Assembly: GCF_001661595.2 (NCBI RefSeq)
Contig: NZ_LYPF02000012.1
Coordinates: 124,001 to 188,000, forward strand
Reading direction: 5' to 3'
Length of the DNA: 64,000 bases
DNA from: Crocinitomix algicola
GTDB lineage: Bacteria > Bacteroidota > Bacteroidia > Flavobacteriales_D > Crocinitomicaceae
Part shown: piece after piece, positions 50,690 through 60,373 of the stretch
Numbering within the stretch: position 1 is the first letter of the stretch
How the letters are laid out: every line of letters begins with the position of its first letter
Translations under genes and position numbers: made by a program
The notes under the pieces: model-generated
Told to the model about the DNA's origin: nothing
The model's database searches: none
What the model saw: only the letters and a program-made list of their open reading frames with translations

Positions 50690-51355
50690 TTAATCTACTT
50701 TTTTGAACCTTAGGATAGGTATTCCAACTTGATTCTTAAAGACTAAGTCGTTTTTATCAAATTCAAATTTATGTACGTCATCTAACGCGGCTAAATAATC
50801 ACTTTCTAAATCTGAATCTTGGCAAGCCATTTTTGTACTCATTACAGGACCAAATTTGATTTTGTCATCAGAATAACTGATTATCGATCCTCTAAACGAA
50901 TTGCAGCCTCCATTTCCAATGATGGTTAAAGTGTTGAGATTAACTTCTAAATTTGCCGATACAGTTTCTCGGTTTATTTTCTCACCATTCAATGCTACCA
51001 ATGACCAAATATCATGCATTCTATGATAATTTGGATCCCTAGTTTTTTCTAAAGTTTCAAGGTATTTGTATTGTGGAATTCCTTCAACGATATGAACGGC
51101 CACTTTAATTTTTGATATATAACCTCGTTCAAATTCAAATCCTTCAATTTTATGATGTCGACATTCCCAAGCATATTTGTCAATAGAATCAGTTTCTTGA
51201 GTCACCAAATAAACTTCTTTTAATTCCATTTCGCTACAATTTCCTAAAAAACTGTTTATCCAAATTGTTTTTTCAATGGGCTCAATAGTTTTGTTTTTCC
51301 TTAAACCACAACTCAATACTACAAAAACTAACATACTGCTTATCACATATTTCAT
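50690..51355 (-). CDS. META-domain lipoprotein with a DUF4377-like region
   Basis: 221 aa with a lipoprotein signal (MKYVISSMLVFVVLSC). Residues ~25-110 resemble DUF4377 (YLVTQETDSIDKYAWECR, then FEFERGYISKIKVAVHIVEG). Residues ~115-215 are a META/HslJ domain (DIWSLVALNGEKI, then NGGCNSFRGS, and MSTKMACQDSDLESDYLAAL, whose Cys pair could form a disulfide). Such proteins are envelope-stress factors in other bacteria. It is a single gene on the minus strand. Confidence 0.82.
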   Translation of the reverse strand: MKYVISSMLVFVVLSCGLRKNKTIEPIEKTIWINSFLGNCSEMELKEVYLVTQETDSIDKYAWECRHHKIEGFEFERGYISKIKVAVHIVEGIPQYKYLETLEKTRDPNYHRMHDIWSLVALNGEKINRETVSANLEVNLNTLTIIGNGGCNSFRGSIISYSDDKIKFGPVMSTKMACQDSDLESDYLAALDDVHKFEFDKNDLVFKNQVGIPILRFKKVD

Positions 51356-51550
51356 ACACCTCTAATTATTGGTTTCACCTTAATTATGAAAAAATCATAC
51401 CGAAATCTAAAACATATTTCGCTTCGATTCGGTAAACGGATTGTTTTTTATCAACATATATTCTTGTATTATTGCATTTTTAAGGTAATTAGCATACGTG
51501 TAATTCAAAACATATCTTCCTTTTTTTCGTAGTAATTTGGGAGCTGAATC

Positions 51551-52987
51551 ATGGAAAAAAAATTTCTATCAAATCTTTTGTTAATAGTGGTTTTAAACCT
51601 TCTGGTAAAGCCATTTTATATTTTAGGGATAGATGCTGAAGTTCAGAATAGAGTGGGAGAGGTGGCCTACGGAAACTACTTTTCATTACTCAACTTTTCA
51701 TTTTTATTAAACATCCTTCTCGATTTTGGGATTACGAATTTTAATGCCCGAAATATTGCTCAACATCCAAAATTAGTTTCAAAACATTTTGGTAAAATTT
51801 TAAGTGTACGCTTTTTATTATTTTTCCTTTACGTTATTGTCACGGTTTTACTTGGACTTATTATTGGTTATGATGGGTATGAATTTTACCTTTTAAGTAT
51901 TTTAATGGTGAATCAATTCCTGGTGGCCATACTCCAATTTGTTCGGTCTAATTTCGCTGGTTTACATTTGTTTAAAAAGGATGCTTTTATTTCGATTTTA
52001 GATCGCTCTTTACTCATCTTAATTTGTAGTATATTGTTGTGGACCAATTGGTTTGGTGGAACGATAAGAATTGAGTGGTTTATTTATGCCCAAACTTTTG
52101 CTTATGGTTGTTCGGCTTTAATAGCAATTGGTTTGTTGTGGAAAGAAATTGGACGGTTAAAAATTCACTTACACTGGCCATTCTCAAAGATGGTGTTGAA
52201 AAATAGTTTACCTTATGCTGTTTTGATTTTGCTCATGATGATGTATACGCGGATTGATGCCGTTATGCTTGAGCGTCTCGTTCCAAACGGGGATCATGCA
52301 GCAGGAGTTTACGCACAGGGCTTTCGATTATTGGATGCAGTAAACATGTTCGCGCTATTATTTGCTGGGATGTTATTACCAATATTCGCTCGTCTAATTC
52401 GAAATAAAGAAGACATTCATCCCATGACAGGTCTTGCTTTTCGGCTATTGTTTGGCATTAGTTGGATTGTAGGAATAACCTGTTTCGTTTATCAGAATGA
52501 ACTCATTAATTTACGCTATCCAGGTAGCGATAGTTCAGCAAGCGTTACTTTCGGATGGTTAATCTTAAGTTTCATTCCTATTGCAACAAATTTTGTTTTC
52601 AGTACATTATTAACGGCGAATGGTAGTTTGAAAAAATTAAATATTTTGGCTTTTTTAGGATTCATTTTAAATGTGTGCCTAAACTTCTTTTTCATTAAGT
52701 ACAATGGTGTAGAAGGGGCTGCATTGGCTACATTAATCACGCAAGTTGTAATGGCTCTAGCCCAAATGTTGGTCGCTTTTAAGACTCTTAAAATTAAGTT
52801 TCCAGGACGGTTTTATTTAGGCTTGTTTGGTTTGGTTGCTGGACTTATAATTGCAGGGGTAATCGTCACAAACAAAGTCAATCTTAACGCATACCAAATC
52901 ATTCCGTTTTTTATGTCAGGAATAGCTTTAGGGTTCTTACTCGGTGTATTTAAATGGAATGACTTTAAAGCTATTATTCAACGTTAG
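51551..52987 (+). CDS. Polysaccharide biosynthesis/oligosaccharide flippase (MOP superfamily)
   Basis: A 478-aa protein with 12-14 membrane helices, typical of Wzx-like flippases: MEKKFLSNLLLIVVLNLLVKPFYILG, then GITNFNARNIAQHP, MMMYTRIDAVMLERLVPNGDHAAGVYAQ and NGVEGAALATLITQVVMALAQ. It should flip lipid-linked glycans to the outer face of the inner membrane. The sialidase-like and GT2 genes nearby suggest a loose glycan locus. No polymerase gene is seen. Confidence 0.85.
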   Translation: MEKKFLSNLLLIVVLNLLVKPFYILGIDAEVQNRVGEVAYGNYFSLLNFSFLLNILLDFGITNFNARNIAQHPKLVSKHFGKILSVRFLLFFLYVIVTVLLGLIIGYDGYEFYLLSILMVNQFLVAILQFVRSNFAGLHLFKKDAFISILDRSLLILICSILLWTNWFGGTIRIEWFIYAQTFAYGCSALIAIGLLWKEIGRLKIHLHWPFSKMVLKNSLPYAVLILLMMMYTRIDAVMLERLVPNGDHAAGVYAQGFRLLDAVNMFALLFAGMLLPIFARLIRNKEDIHPMTGLAFRLLFGISWIVGITCFVYQNELINLRYPGSDSSASVTFGWLILSFIPIATNFVFSTLLTANGSLKKLNILAFLGFILNVCLNFFFIKYNGVEGAALATLITQVVMALAQMLVAFKTLKIKFPGRFYLGLFGLVAGLIIAGVIVTNKVNLNAYQIIPFFMSGIALGFLLGVFKWNDFKAIIQR

Positions 52988-52989
52988 TA

Positions 52990-53298
52990 TTAAAGAACAG
53001 TTATTGCTACCAAAATAATTCCCAGTACTAGCGTAATTCCTACAAGACCCTTGGTCAATTGCAACATGTTCCATCTAAAGTTACTTAAATAGAAGAAGAA
53101 CATATTTGGTATTAACGAAAATATCATGATATTTTGACTGTAAGGCCCGTTTTTGGCATGTTTTATAAAAATTTCGAAAGGCATTGATTGTTCACGTGTA
53201 AAAACGGGGTACGCCAAAAGAAATCCGAATACGGGTAAAATCAATCCAATAATAATTCCCCATTGCACTTTATCCAATTTTTGTAGTTTATCTCTCAT
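52990..53298 (-). CDS. Small membrane protein
   Basis: 102 aa with three membrane helices, start MRDKLQKLDKVQWGIIIGL. The last two residues end just after a hydrophobic helix. It follows surE by 4 bp on the same strand, and its role is unknown. Small neighbours of this kind occur beside surE in related bacteria, but I cannot name the family. Confidence 0.6.
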   Translation of the reverse strand: MRDKLQKLDKVQWGIIIGLILPVFGFLLAYPVFTREQSMPFEIFIKHAKNGPYSQNIMIFSLIPNMFFFYLSNFRWNMLQLTKGLVGITLVLGIILVAITVL

Positions 53299-53302
53299 TT
53301 TT

Positions 53303-54073
53303 TTACTTTAAATCCCATTCATTTAAACCTGCAATTAAATGGTGTGCAGTCATATCAAATTGTGTTGGTACTATTGAAACATAATTGTGATCCAAGGCCC
53401 ACAGATCTGTATCTTCTCCCTTGTCAGTTCTTGTAAATGCACCTGTCAACCAAAAATAATCCTTCCCAAATGGGTCTTGTCTCTTGTCAAAAGAGTCTTC
53501 CCAAAATGCTTTACCTTGTCGGCATATTTTTGTTCCATTTAGAGATTTAATATCCCCTTTAGGAATGTTAACATTCAAACAAACTCCAGGTTGTAACCCA
53601 TTTTTTAATACCTGCTCTGTGATTTCTTTAGCGAAATATCCTGCGGCATTAAAATCTGCATTTGGAGAATGATCCAGTAACGAAAACCCTATTGAGGGAA
53701 TGCCCTCTATGGCTCCCTCTACCGCGGCTGACATTGTACCCGAATACAACACATTGGTTGCTGCATTCGATCCGTGATTAATTCCTGATACCAATAGGGT
53801 TGGACGTGATTTAATGATCTCGTAAATGGCAAGTTTTACACAATCAACGGGTGTACCCGAACAAGTGTAAGCTTGAATTCCAGGAAATACATTTGATGGG
53901 GTTAACCTTAAAGGGTGATTAATTGTAATAGCGTGACCCATACCGCTTTGCGGTTTGTCAGGTGCAACTACTAAAATTTCACCTAAATCTTGCATTGAAT
54001 CTACCAATTGCGCAATCCCTTTTGCGGTTATACCATCGTCATTGGTTACTAAAATCAGCGGTTTTTCTGCCAT
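53303..54073 (-). CDS. surE: 5'/3'-nucleotidase SurE
   Basis: 256 aa. Signature motifs: ILVTNDDGITAKGI (metal-binding Asp pair, residues 10-11), VVAPDKPQSGMGHAIT, CSGTPVDCVKLAIYE, VSGINHGSNAATNVLYSGTMSAAVEG and LNVNIP. It is a metal-dependent phosphatase acting on nucleoside monophosphates and involved in stationary-phase survival. Length and motifs normal. Confidence 0.97.
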   Translation of the reverse strand: MAEKPLILVTNDDGITAKGIAQLVDSMQDLGEILVVAPDKPQSGMGHAITINHPLRLTPSNVFPGIQAYTCSGTPVDCVKLAIYEIIKSRPTLLVSGINHGSNAATNVLYSGTMSAAVEGAIEGIPSIGFSLLDHSPNADFNAAGYFAKEITEQVLKNGLQPGVCLNVNIPKGDIKSLNGTKICRQGKAFWEDSFDKRQDPFGKDYFWLTGAFTRTDKGEDTDLWALDHNYVSIVPTQFDMTAHHLIAGLNEWDLK

Positions 54074-54118
54074 GCTTTATTAAACTTTAATTTGAATCTA
54101 AATATACAGATAGCTAAC

Positions 54119-54148
54119 AAAAAAAAGCCCGAAATTGTCGAGCTTTTA
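54119..54148 (-). terminator. Terminator after the 176-aa gene
   Basis: AAAAGCCCGA and TCGAGCTTTT with a 5-nt loop and one mismatch, with an A/T run. It lies between the end of the 54155-54685 gene and the start of surE. Confidence 0.6.
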
Positions 54149-54154
54149 ATTTTT

Positions 54155-54685
54155 TTATTGTACTTGTCTGAGGTACAGGATCAAGCCATTATAGGGTATA
54201 ATTACAGTGCCATCTGGTAATACTCCAATTCCATAACAATCAAGGTTGTTGGTTTTGTGTACTGCAAATTCCTCGGGCCATTCTTGAGGAACATCTTCCG
54301 GGGTTTCACCAAATACGCGGTATAAATAATCCGCTCCTTCTAATATTTCAGAATGACTTATTTTAAAAATAATCGGCTCAATCGCAGTTCCACTTATTAA
54401 ACTGTCTGTTATTTCTAGATACGTTCCAACAGCTTTAATGGCTTTTTTTGTCTTTGATGAATTATGATGTACATCATATCTTTCAATATAATACCGTCCT
54501 TTTATATCTATGTTTAATGTGTTTTCAGTTGCTGCAAGCCTAAAAGGTAGTTTCTCCGCTGTTTTTAATTGCTTCGATTCAACCTTGTTTGTAATGGGTT
54601 TATGAGATCCATTTTGACCTTGGCTCCAAGATATTGTTCCAAATACCAAGGTAAGGGGGATGATAAAAAATTTTGTCATATTCAA
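54155..54685 (-). CDS. Exported protein of unknown function
   Basis: 176 aa with a signal peptide (about 1-23, ending SWSQG). The mature part begins with a Lys/Asn/Ser-rich linker, then a beta-rich region with NIDIKGRYYIERYDVHHN and VGTYLEITDSLISG. It ends YNGLILYLRQVQ. No family recognised. It sits 59 bp after the TPM-domain gene on the same strand. Confidence 0.65.
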   Translation of the reverse strand: MNMTKFFIIPLTLVFGTISWSQGQNGSHKPITNKVESKQLKTAEKLPFRLAATENTLNIDIKGRYYIERYDVHHNSSKTKKAIKAVGTYLEITDSLISGTAIEPIIFKISHSEILEGADYLYRVFGETPEDVPQEWPEEFAVHKTNNLDCYGIGVLPDGTVIIPYNGLILYLRQVQ

Positions 54686-54744
54686 TTATTATGTCACAAA
54701 TATAAAAGCATAAATTCAATATTCATGCCATTTTTAAAGCGGAA

Positions 54745-56082
54745 TTACCAACTGCTACCAGCACCACCTCCTCTTGAACTTCCTCCTCCAAAGGAACCAC
54801 CGCCAAAGGATCCACCACCACCTCCAAAAGAACCTCCACCACTGTAATATCCTCCACCAGAAGATGAGCGCTGTTTACGAGGAATGGTGTATCGTTTAAT
54901 TCGTGTATTACCACAATTTTTACAAGTGTATTTTTTTTCGCCAATGCCCGAACTAGAGTAAGTTGCGGACGCTACAACCTTATCGTAAATTTTTTTATAG
55001 GTTTTATAGTGGCATTTCGAGCATTTATTATAACCTGAAAACCAGGCTTTGTAAGGGAGTATTACAATTTCTGATCCAGATTCGTTAATCCATACATCAT
55101 AATCAATAGATTTAACAATTTCTTCAGCAATTTGCCCTTTACTTAAATATTCATCTTCTTCTTCTTCACTTAACTTGTGCAAAAGATCGCCAGACTCTTT
55201 TCCAATTCGTTCCATATTTCTCCATTTGTTGCACGATTTTCGGGTGTAGTAGACTAAAAAAATAAAGGGTAGCGGAGCAATGAAAGCAAAAATAAGTAAA
55301 GTCCATGCTTTCATCGTGCGATAGCGCTTATGCAAATCTTTAGTTGATAAAGTAGCAAATAAGAAAAAGAAGTAAATAATGGTTAGTAATCCGCAAAAAC
55401 CAAAATAACCGATGAACAATGGGTGTTTGTAAAATGGAGGCTCTTCATAAAAATAATTAGCGTCTGACTCATTATAAACATCATCAGGATTAGAGTCATA
55501 CAAAGCACCTTGATTATTTAATTCAACTTCAATTTCTTCCATTCCAACTAGCATCCCTAATCCATAATTGCCCTGTTTGAAATGAGGTACCATGTACATC
55601 TGTTGAATGTCATAACATTCAGCATCAGTTAAAACGGATTCCATACCTCTACCAGTGATAAACTCAATTCTTCGTTGGTCTTTTACGAGTAACACTAACA
55701 ACCCATTTTCAGTCTCTTTATCGCCAATTCCCCATAAGTTGAATAATTCTGTTCCCCATTCGCGCGGATTTTGTTCGCCAATCGAATTTAAACAAAGAAC
55801 CATTAGTTCATAATCATGTGCTTCATAAACGCGGTCAATGATGGTTTGAATTTCTTTTTTAGTGTCATTCGTTAAAATTCCATCAGGATTTGCAACGTTA
55901 GAATTGTGTTTTACTTTGACATTTTCTATGGATTCAATAGCGATGTTTTCTCCAGTTTCGTTTGTCAGTGTATTTCTAAACGATTCAATATCGAGCCCCT
56001 TGAGCTCTCTGTTTTGTCCATTAACATGAAATGCAAATACAATGCATGCAATTAGAATCCAAAAATTTGTTTTATTCGGCAT
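54745..56082 (-). CDS. TPM-domain protein with a Gly/Ser-rich tail
   Basis: About 445 aa from the ATG at 56082. It has a signal peptide (ending VNGQ), then a TPM_phosphatase (Psb32) domain (about 55-200: GILTNDTKKEIQTIIDRV, then NGLLVLLVKDQRRIEFITG). Two membrane helices follow (about 220-290). A Cys-rich zinc-ribbon-like part (CSKCHYKTY, then YTCKNCGNTRI) leads to a tail of GGGS repeats. TPM proteins often pair with LemA, as here: the LemA-domain gene upstream overlaps it by 11 bp. Function is unknown but envelope-linked. Confidence 0.85.
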   Translation of the reverse strand: MPNKTNFWILIACIVFAFHVNGQNRELKGLDIESFRNTLTNETGENIAIESIENVKVKHNSNVANPDGILTNDTKKEIQTIIDRVYEAHDYELMVLCLNSIGEQNPREWGTELFNLWGIGDKETENGLLVLLVKDQRRIEFITGRGMESVLTDAECYDIQQMYMVPHFKQGNYGLGMLVGMEEIEVELNNQGALYDSNPDDVYNESDANYFYEEPPFYKHPLFIGYFGFCGLLTIIYFFFLFATLSTKDLHKRYRTMKAWTLLIFAFIAPLPFIFLVYYTRKSCNKWRNMERIGKESGDLLHKLSEEEEDEYLSKGQIAEEIVKSIDYDVWINESGSEIVILPYKAWFSGYNKCSKCHYKTYKKIYDKVVASATYSSSGIGEKKYTCKNCGNTRIKRYTIPRKQRSSSGGGYYSGGGSFGGGGGSFGGGSFGGGSSRGGGAGSSW

Positions 56083-57067
56083 TGAAATAAGGTTGAATTT
56101 CATAATTTGGGTATTCTCCTTTACTTTTTTTAACCAGGATGTTATACTCTTTTACCGCATCATTGTACGCTTTTTTCTCAAATGCGATTCTATTTTCCGC
56201 TCCCTCAATTTGAACAAGCAAGGTGGCCACGTCTTTACCGTCGCTATACGTTTTTACTAATTGCTTAGCATCGGCCACTTTTTTATCAATTTTACCTTCT
56301 AATTCAAACCGTTTTTCTCCAGTTAATTGATTCGCCTTTTTTCGAAGCGATGCTATTTCATTATTGAGTTCTGATAAATCTTGGTGTTGACCTCCAGCAG
56401 CAGCAAATAAATCGGGTAGCATATTATTACGCTGATTGATTGCCGTTTGAACTAAGTCAAATTTCGAAAACATATTTTCTTCTGCAACAATCAAGTCATT
56501 TTCAAGTTGACTGGATGATTGTCCCGAAGCTTTTGTCGACATTGCAAAATACCCAATCAGCATTAATCCAATAATTGCTGAAGCAATCATTATTATTTTT
56601 TTACGACTTGTCGATGCAGCCCCTGCGTTCTTTTTTGACTTATTAATCGCACTTAAAACATTAATCGCGACTTGGTCATTTGGATCGGTTAGTAATTCCT
56701 TTCTAGCATAATATTCTGCCTTCTGAAGGGCTTGTGTATCTTTATCTTCCAGAGAAAGCATTTGATACGATTTAGCTAAAATTGAATTGCTGTTTTTTAG
56801 ATATGGATTGATTGAAGTTGCCAATTCAGCTGCTGCGATTGCATCTTCAAAATTTCTTGCTTTTAAATGTTTCTCTGCAGTTGCTAGATGAACTATTGCT
56901 TTCTTTTGTAATTCATCCCATTCCCCTTCTGACATGCCCATGCTTATAGCAAGCTCTTTCAATTCGGAGAGGGTCAATGGTCGTTCATCCATCGAATTTC
57001 CTTCGGCTTTTTGAACAACAGTTCGAATGTGTTGTTTGAATTTTTCTTCGCTATAATGTTCTTCCAT
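56072..57067 (-). CDS. TPR-like plus LemA-domain membrane protein
   Basis: 331 aa. Residues ~60-140 look like a short TPR array (AIVHLATAEKHLKARNFEDAIAAAELATSINPYLK). A membrane helix lies at about 158-178. The rest (about 185-325) is a LemA domain (NDLIVAEENMFSKFDLVQTAINQRNNMLPDLF, then EGAENRIAFEKKAYNDAVKEYN). A LemA joined to TPR repeats, next to TPM, suggests an envelope complex. It is translationally coupled to the TPM gene. Confidence 0.8.
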   Translation of the reverse strand: MEEHYSEEKFKQHIRTVVQKAEGNSMDERPLTLSELKELAISMGMSEGEWDELQKKAIVHLATAEKHLKARNFEDAIAAAELATSINPYLKNSNSILAKSYQMLSLEDKDTQALQKAEYYARKELLTDPNDQVAINVLSAINKSKKNAGAASTSRKKIIMIASAIIGLMLIGYFAMSTKASGQSSSQLENDLIVAEENMFSKFDLVQTAINQRNNMLPDLFAAAGGQHQDLSELNNEIASLRKKANQLTGEKRFELEGKIDKKVADAKQLVKTYSDGKDVATLLVQIEGAENRIAFEKKAYNDAVKEYNILVKKSKGEYPNYEIQPYFNAE

Positions 57068-57094
57068 TTCTGATTATTTTGAAATCTAAATTAA

Positions 57095-57307
57095 CTAAAC
57101 TATTTTTATTTTAGCTTCCTCATATTCAACCACATCTCCTTTTCTCAATTTTTTTCGTTTTCTAAACTCTTGTTGGTCATTTACTAGTACACAGCCTTCC
57201 TCAATGATTAGTTTAGCATGCCCGCCAGTTTGAGCTAATTGCATAATTTTGAGGAGTTTTATTAATTCAATATATTCCTCAGTTTCCCTTAATTTAAATT
57301 CGTTCAT
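57095..57307 (-). CDS. Small S4-domain RNA-binding protein
   Basis: 70 aa. The S4 domain is QLAQTGGHAKLIIEEGCVLVNDQQEFRKRKKLRKGDVV, where Gly and the basic patch contact RNA. It is like YbcJ/RqcP-type proteins that bind ribosomal RNA or stalled 50S subunits. It overlaps the meaB gene by 4 bp. RqcP would be a guess; no RqcH gene is visible here. Confidence 0.85.
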   Translation of the reverse strand: MNEFKLRETEEYIELIKLLKIMQLAQTGGHAKLIIEEGCVLVNDQQEFRKRKKLRKGDVVEYEEAKIKIV

Positions 57308-58356
57308 TTTTGCTTTTTGTAATATTTTATAATCAATTCGGCTGCCTGGTAAGAAGTTAATTTACCAACATTTAAATCATTTGTAATTTCCTTTATTTTG
57401 TCTTGTATGCCTTTGGTTTGATAAAATTCTTCCAAAATTTGACTTTGAATGGATTCTTTCATCCAATACTCTTGTTGAGCTTTTCTGTTTGAATCTTTCC
57501 AACCATTACTATGTGTCATTTGGTCGTAAGTTTTAATGATTTTCCAGATTTTATCTAAACCTCTGTTTTCCATTGCGCTGACTGTTTCAACTTTTGGAAT
57601 CCAATTATTTTCTTTTGCAGGGAAAAGGTGCAGTGCATTTTTATATTCAGTGCGAGCTAAATTTGCTGGTTTTACATTTTTGCCATCTGCTTTTGTTATT
57701 AAAATAGTGTCAGCCATTTCCATTATTCCACGTTTAATGCCTTGCAATTCATCACCAGCACCGGCGAGCATCAAAAGTAAAAAGAAATCAGTCATCGAGT
57801 GGACTTCCGTTTCAGATTGTCCAACACCAACAGTTTCGACTAGGATGGTGTCAAAACCGGCTGCTTCGCACAATAATATGGTTTCTCGTGTTTTATGAGC
57901 AACTCCCCCTAATGAACCGCTAGTTGCTGTCGGGCGAATGAAAGCGTTTGGATTTGCTGATAATTCTATCATACGAGTTTTATCTCCTAAAATACTTCCT
58001 TTGGAAATTTCGCTGCTCGGATCAATTGCTAATACAGCAACCTTACATCCTTGCTCAGTTAAATGTGTCCCAAACGCTTCTATAAAACTACTTTTACCTA
58101 CTCCAGGAACACCCGTAATACCTATTCTAATTGATTTGCCAGAATGAGGTAAACAATTGCTGAGAATTGTTTGACCAATTGTTCTTTTAGCTTCTATCTT
58201 GTTTTCAATAAGGGTAATTGCATCACTTAATGCTGTTTTATCACCACGTAATATTTTTTCTGTTATTAACTCTGGGTTGAGTTGAGACTCGTGTTGCTTA
58301 CGGCGTGCTAATAATCGTTCAATTTGGGCTTTGTTCGGCGTTTTTTTATTGGTCAT
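57304..58356 (-). CDS. meaB: Methylmalonyl-CoA mutase-associated GTPase MeaB
   Basis: 350 aa. The P-loop is GVPGVGKSSFIEAFG (about 80), and the G-protein motifs DPSSEISKGSILGDKTRM and ETVGVGQSETEVHSMTD (switch) and ITKADGKN (guanine recognition) follow. The C terminus is helical. It protects and reloads the B12-dependent methylmalonyl-CoA mutase. The mutase genes are not in the window. It is translated with the S4 gene. Confidence 0.95.
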   Translation of the reverse strand: MTNKKTPNKAQIERLLARRKQHESQLNPELITEKILRGDKTALSDAITLIENKIEAKRTIGQTILSNCLPHSGKSIRIGITGVPGVGKSSFIEAFGTHLTEQGCKVAVLAIDPSSEISKGSILGDKTRMIELSANPNAFIRPTATSGSLGGVAHKTRETILLCEAAGFDTILVETVGVGQSETEVHSMTDFFLLLMLAGAGDELQGIKRGIMEMADTILITKADGKNVKPANLARTEYKNALHLFPAKENNWIPKVETVSAMENRGLDKIWKIIKTYDQMTHSNGWKDSNRKAQQEYWMKESIQSQILEEFYQTKGIQDKIKEITNDLNVGKLTSYQAAELIIKYYKKQK

Positions 58357-58359
58357 AAG

Positions 58360-58950
58360 CTAAGGTCCTTGAACAATTGGGTCACTTGCTAAAGCAGAAT
58401 AGGCATTAACCCAACTTTCATTTCGTATATCCCTTAAAAATTTAAAGAGACTATCGCCGTAAATATAATCAGTTAAAATGTTTTGTACACCGTATTCTTT
58501 GGCTAAAAATTCACGTTGAGCGGCAGACGGACGGTATTGTCCATGACTCCAACCAAATTCCTCATAACTGTAGGGGTGTTCTTTATAACGCACTTTCCAT
58601 GCATCGTCAAAAACAGGACAAAAATAACCCACAACCTTTTCATACTCATCTTGTAACAAAAAGCAACTGTCAAGTTGATGCTTAGCCAACAAATTTTCTC
58701 GTTTAAGATTAACTATGCTGGGCCAATGGCCGAGGGCAGAAAACATAAAGCGATCTTTTCGAACAACTTCGGTTCCTATTATTTCACCATTTCTAGTTGA
58801 AACAAAGGCATAAGTAATCACATTTGAATGGGCACCAACAAAAAGTCCAATGGCTAAATGGTTTTCTTTACCACTTTGAATTGATGAAGTACTTCCACTG
58901 GTCAGTCCAAAAATGAGCGCTATGTAAATTAACTTTTTAATGTTAATCAC
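58360..58950 (-). CDS. Uncharacterised exported protein
   Basis: 196 aa with a likely signal peptide or N-terminal anchor (MINIKKLIYIALIFGLTSGS). The body has GLFVGAHSNVITYAFVSTRNGEIIG and a C-terminal half rich in Tyr and Glu (HPYSYEEFGWSHGQYRPSAAQREF). I cannot assign a family. It lies 3 bp upstream of meaB on the same strand, so they may be one unit. Confidence 0.62.
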   Translation of the reverse strand: MINIKKLIYIALIFGLTSGSTSSIQSGKENHLAIGLFVGAHSNVITYAFVSTRNGEIIGTEVVRKDRFMFSALGHWPSIVNLKRENLLAKHQLDSCFLLQDEYEKVVGYFCPVFDDAWKVRYKEHPYSYEEFGWSHGQYRPSAAQREFLAKEYGVQNILTDYIYGDSLFKFLRDIRNESWVNAYSALASDPIVQGP

Positions 58951-59022
58951 TTTTTAAATTAAACTTAAACAATTTGCAAAGAGTTCGCAAATTTGCAGGT
59001 CTACTGAAAAAAAATTACGACC

Positions 59023-60285
59023 ATGAAATACCTTAAAACTCTCCTACTCGGGTTGTTTACGTTATTGACGCATTTATGTTTTAATCAAGTTAATGCTCCT
59101 AAGCCTCAAAATCAAGAGAATATGGGACAATTACGTGTCTATTTGGACTGTAATTATTGCGATCACGGTTTTATCAAGCAAAACATGAAGAATGTAACCT
59201 TTGTCCGGGATGCTAAGCAAGCAGATGTACACATACTATTTATTTCACAAAATACCGGAGGCGGAGGAACAGCAGAAAAAATCCAATTTATTGGGTTGGG
59301 TATTTACAAAAAACTTTCTGATATTTTACCTTATACGACTAATGCAAATATGGCGGATATTGAAAAGAGAGATTTACGCATGAAGATTCTAGAACTAGGG
59401 TTAATGCGTTTCCGTTTAGAAGCTGGACAAATGAATGAAATCAATCTTTCTATCAATGCTAAAGAAACTGAAGGTCCTATTGAAATTATTGACCCTTGGA
59501 ATTCATGGGTTTTTTCAATGAATGCAAATGGATGGTTTAGCGGGGAAGAAACATCGAAAACCTTCAATTACAGTGGAGGAGCAGCAGCAAGAAGAATTAC
59601 AGAGGAAAGTAAGTCGATGGTAAGCGGTGGATTTAAAAGGGATCAAACAAATTATGATTATGATGGTGTTAAAACCCAATCAAAAAAGAAAAGTTCTTGG
59701 GCAAGTGCACAACAGGTTTTTAGTATGAATGATCATTGGTCATACGGCTTTTTTGGGAGTGCTGGAAATTCTCTCTTTAGTAATTATAACTTATACCTTT
59801 CTGGGAAAACAGGAATTGAATTTGATTTTTTCAAATATTCTGAATCATTTAACAAACAGGCAATTATAGCCTATAATATTGGTGCAAGGTATAACGATTA
59901 TTATGATACAACCGTATTTAATCAGCTTTCAGAAAATCTGGCTTTTCATGAAGTGACAATTGGTGGTAAAGTCAAACAAAACTGGGGTAACTTATCTTCT
60001 ACAATTACCTACCAAAACTATTTACATGACTTTAATTTGAACAGTGTTTCGCTTTGGATGAATGTAAAAGTTAGACTTTTTAAAGGATTCTCTTGGCGTT
60101 TGAATGGGAGCTTTAATATTCGTCAAAATCAAGTGAATATAGCACGTCAAAATGCGAGTATTGAAGATGTTTTATTGCAACAACAAGAGCTAGGGTCAAA
60201 CTACTCTTATTGGATGAATACAGGGATAAACTATTCGTTTGGCTCAATGTATAATTCGGTTGTTAACCCACGATTTAACATTTAG
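59023..60285 (+). CDS. Outer-membrane beta-barrel protein of unknown function
   Basis: 420 aa with a signal peptide (about 1-22, MKYLKTLLLGLFTLLTHL). Residues ~35-150 form an N-terminal domain with two Cys in DCNYCDHGFIKQ. The rest is a beta-barrel with alternating residues and many Tyr/Trp girdle residues (FSMNDHWSYGFFGSAGN, then GINYSFGSMYNSVVNPRFNI at the end). It is like DUF-type porins of this phylum. It is divergent from the 196-aa gene. Confidence 0.75.
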   Translation: MKYLKTLLLGLFTLLTHLCFNQVNAPKPQNQENMGQLRVYLDCNYCDHGFIKQNMKNVTFVRDAKQADVHILFISQNTGGGGTAEKIQFIGLGIYKKLSDILPYTTNANMADIEKRDLRMKILELGLMRFRLEAGQMNEINLSINAKETEGPIEIIDPWNSWVFSMNANGWFSGEETSKTFNYSGGAAARRITEESKSMVSGGFKRDQTNYDYDGVKTQSKKKSSWASAQQVFSMNDHWSYGFFGSAGNSLFSNYNLYLSGKTGIEFDFFKYSESFNKQAIIAYNIGARYNDYYDTTVFNQLSENLAFHEVTIGGKVKQNWGNLSSTITYQNYLHDFNLNSVSLWMNVKVRLFKGFSWRLNGSFNIRQNQVNIARQNASIEDVLLQQQELGSNYSYWMNTGINYSFGSMYNSVVNPRFNI

Positions 60286-60373
60286 GCCGTCAAAATTTCT
60301 ATTTGTTCCTAAGAAAATGCTGATATGACAGTGTGAAAAAGGGAAGCTCGGACAAACTGGCAGAATTGTTCCG

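Noticed and set aside
54569-54847. Proline-rich plus-strand frame
   Set aside because: It is the antisense reading of the Gly/Ser-rich tail of the TPM protein.
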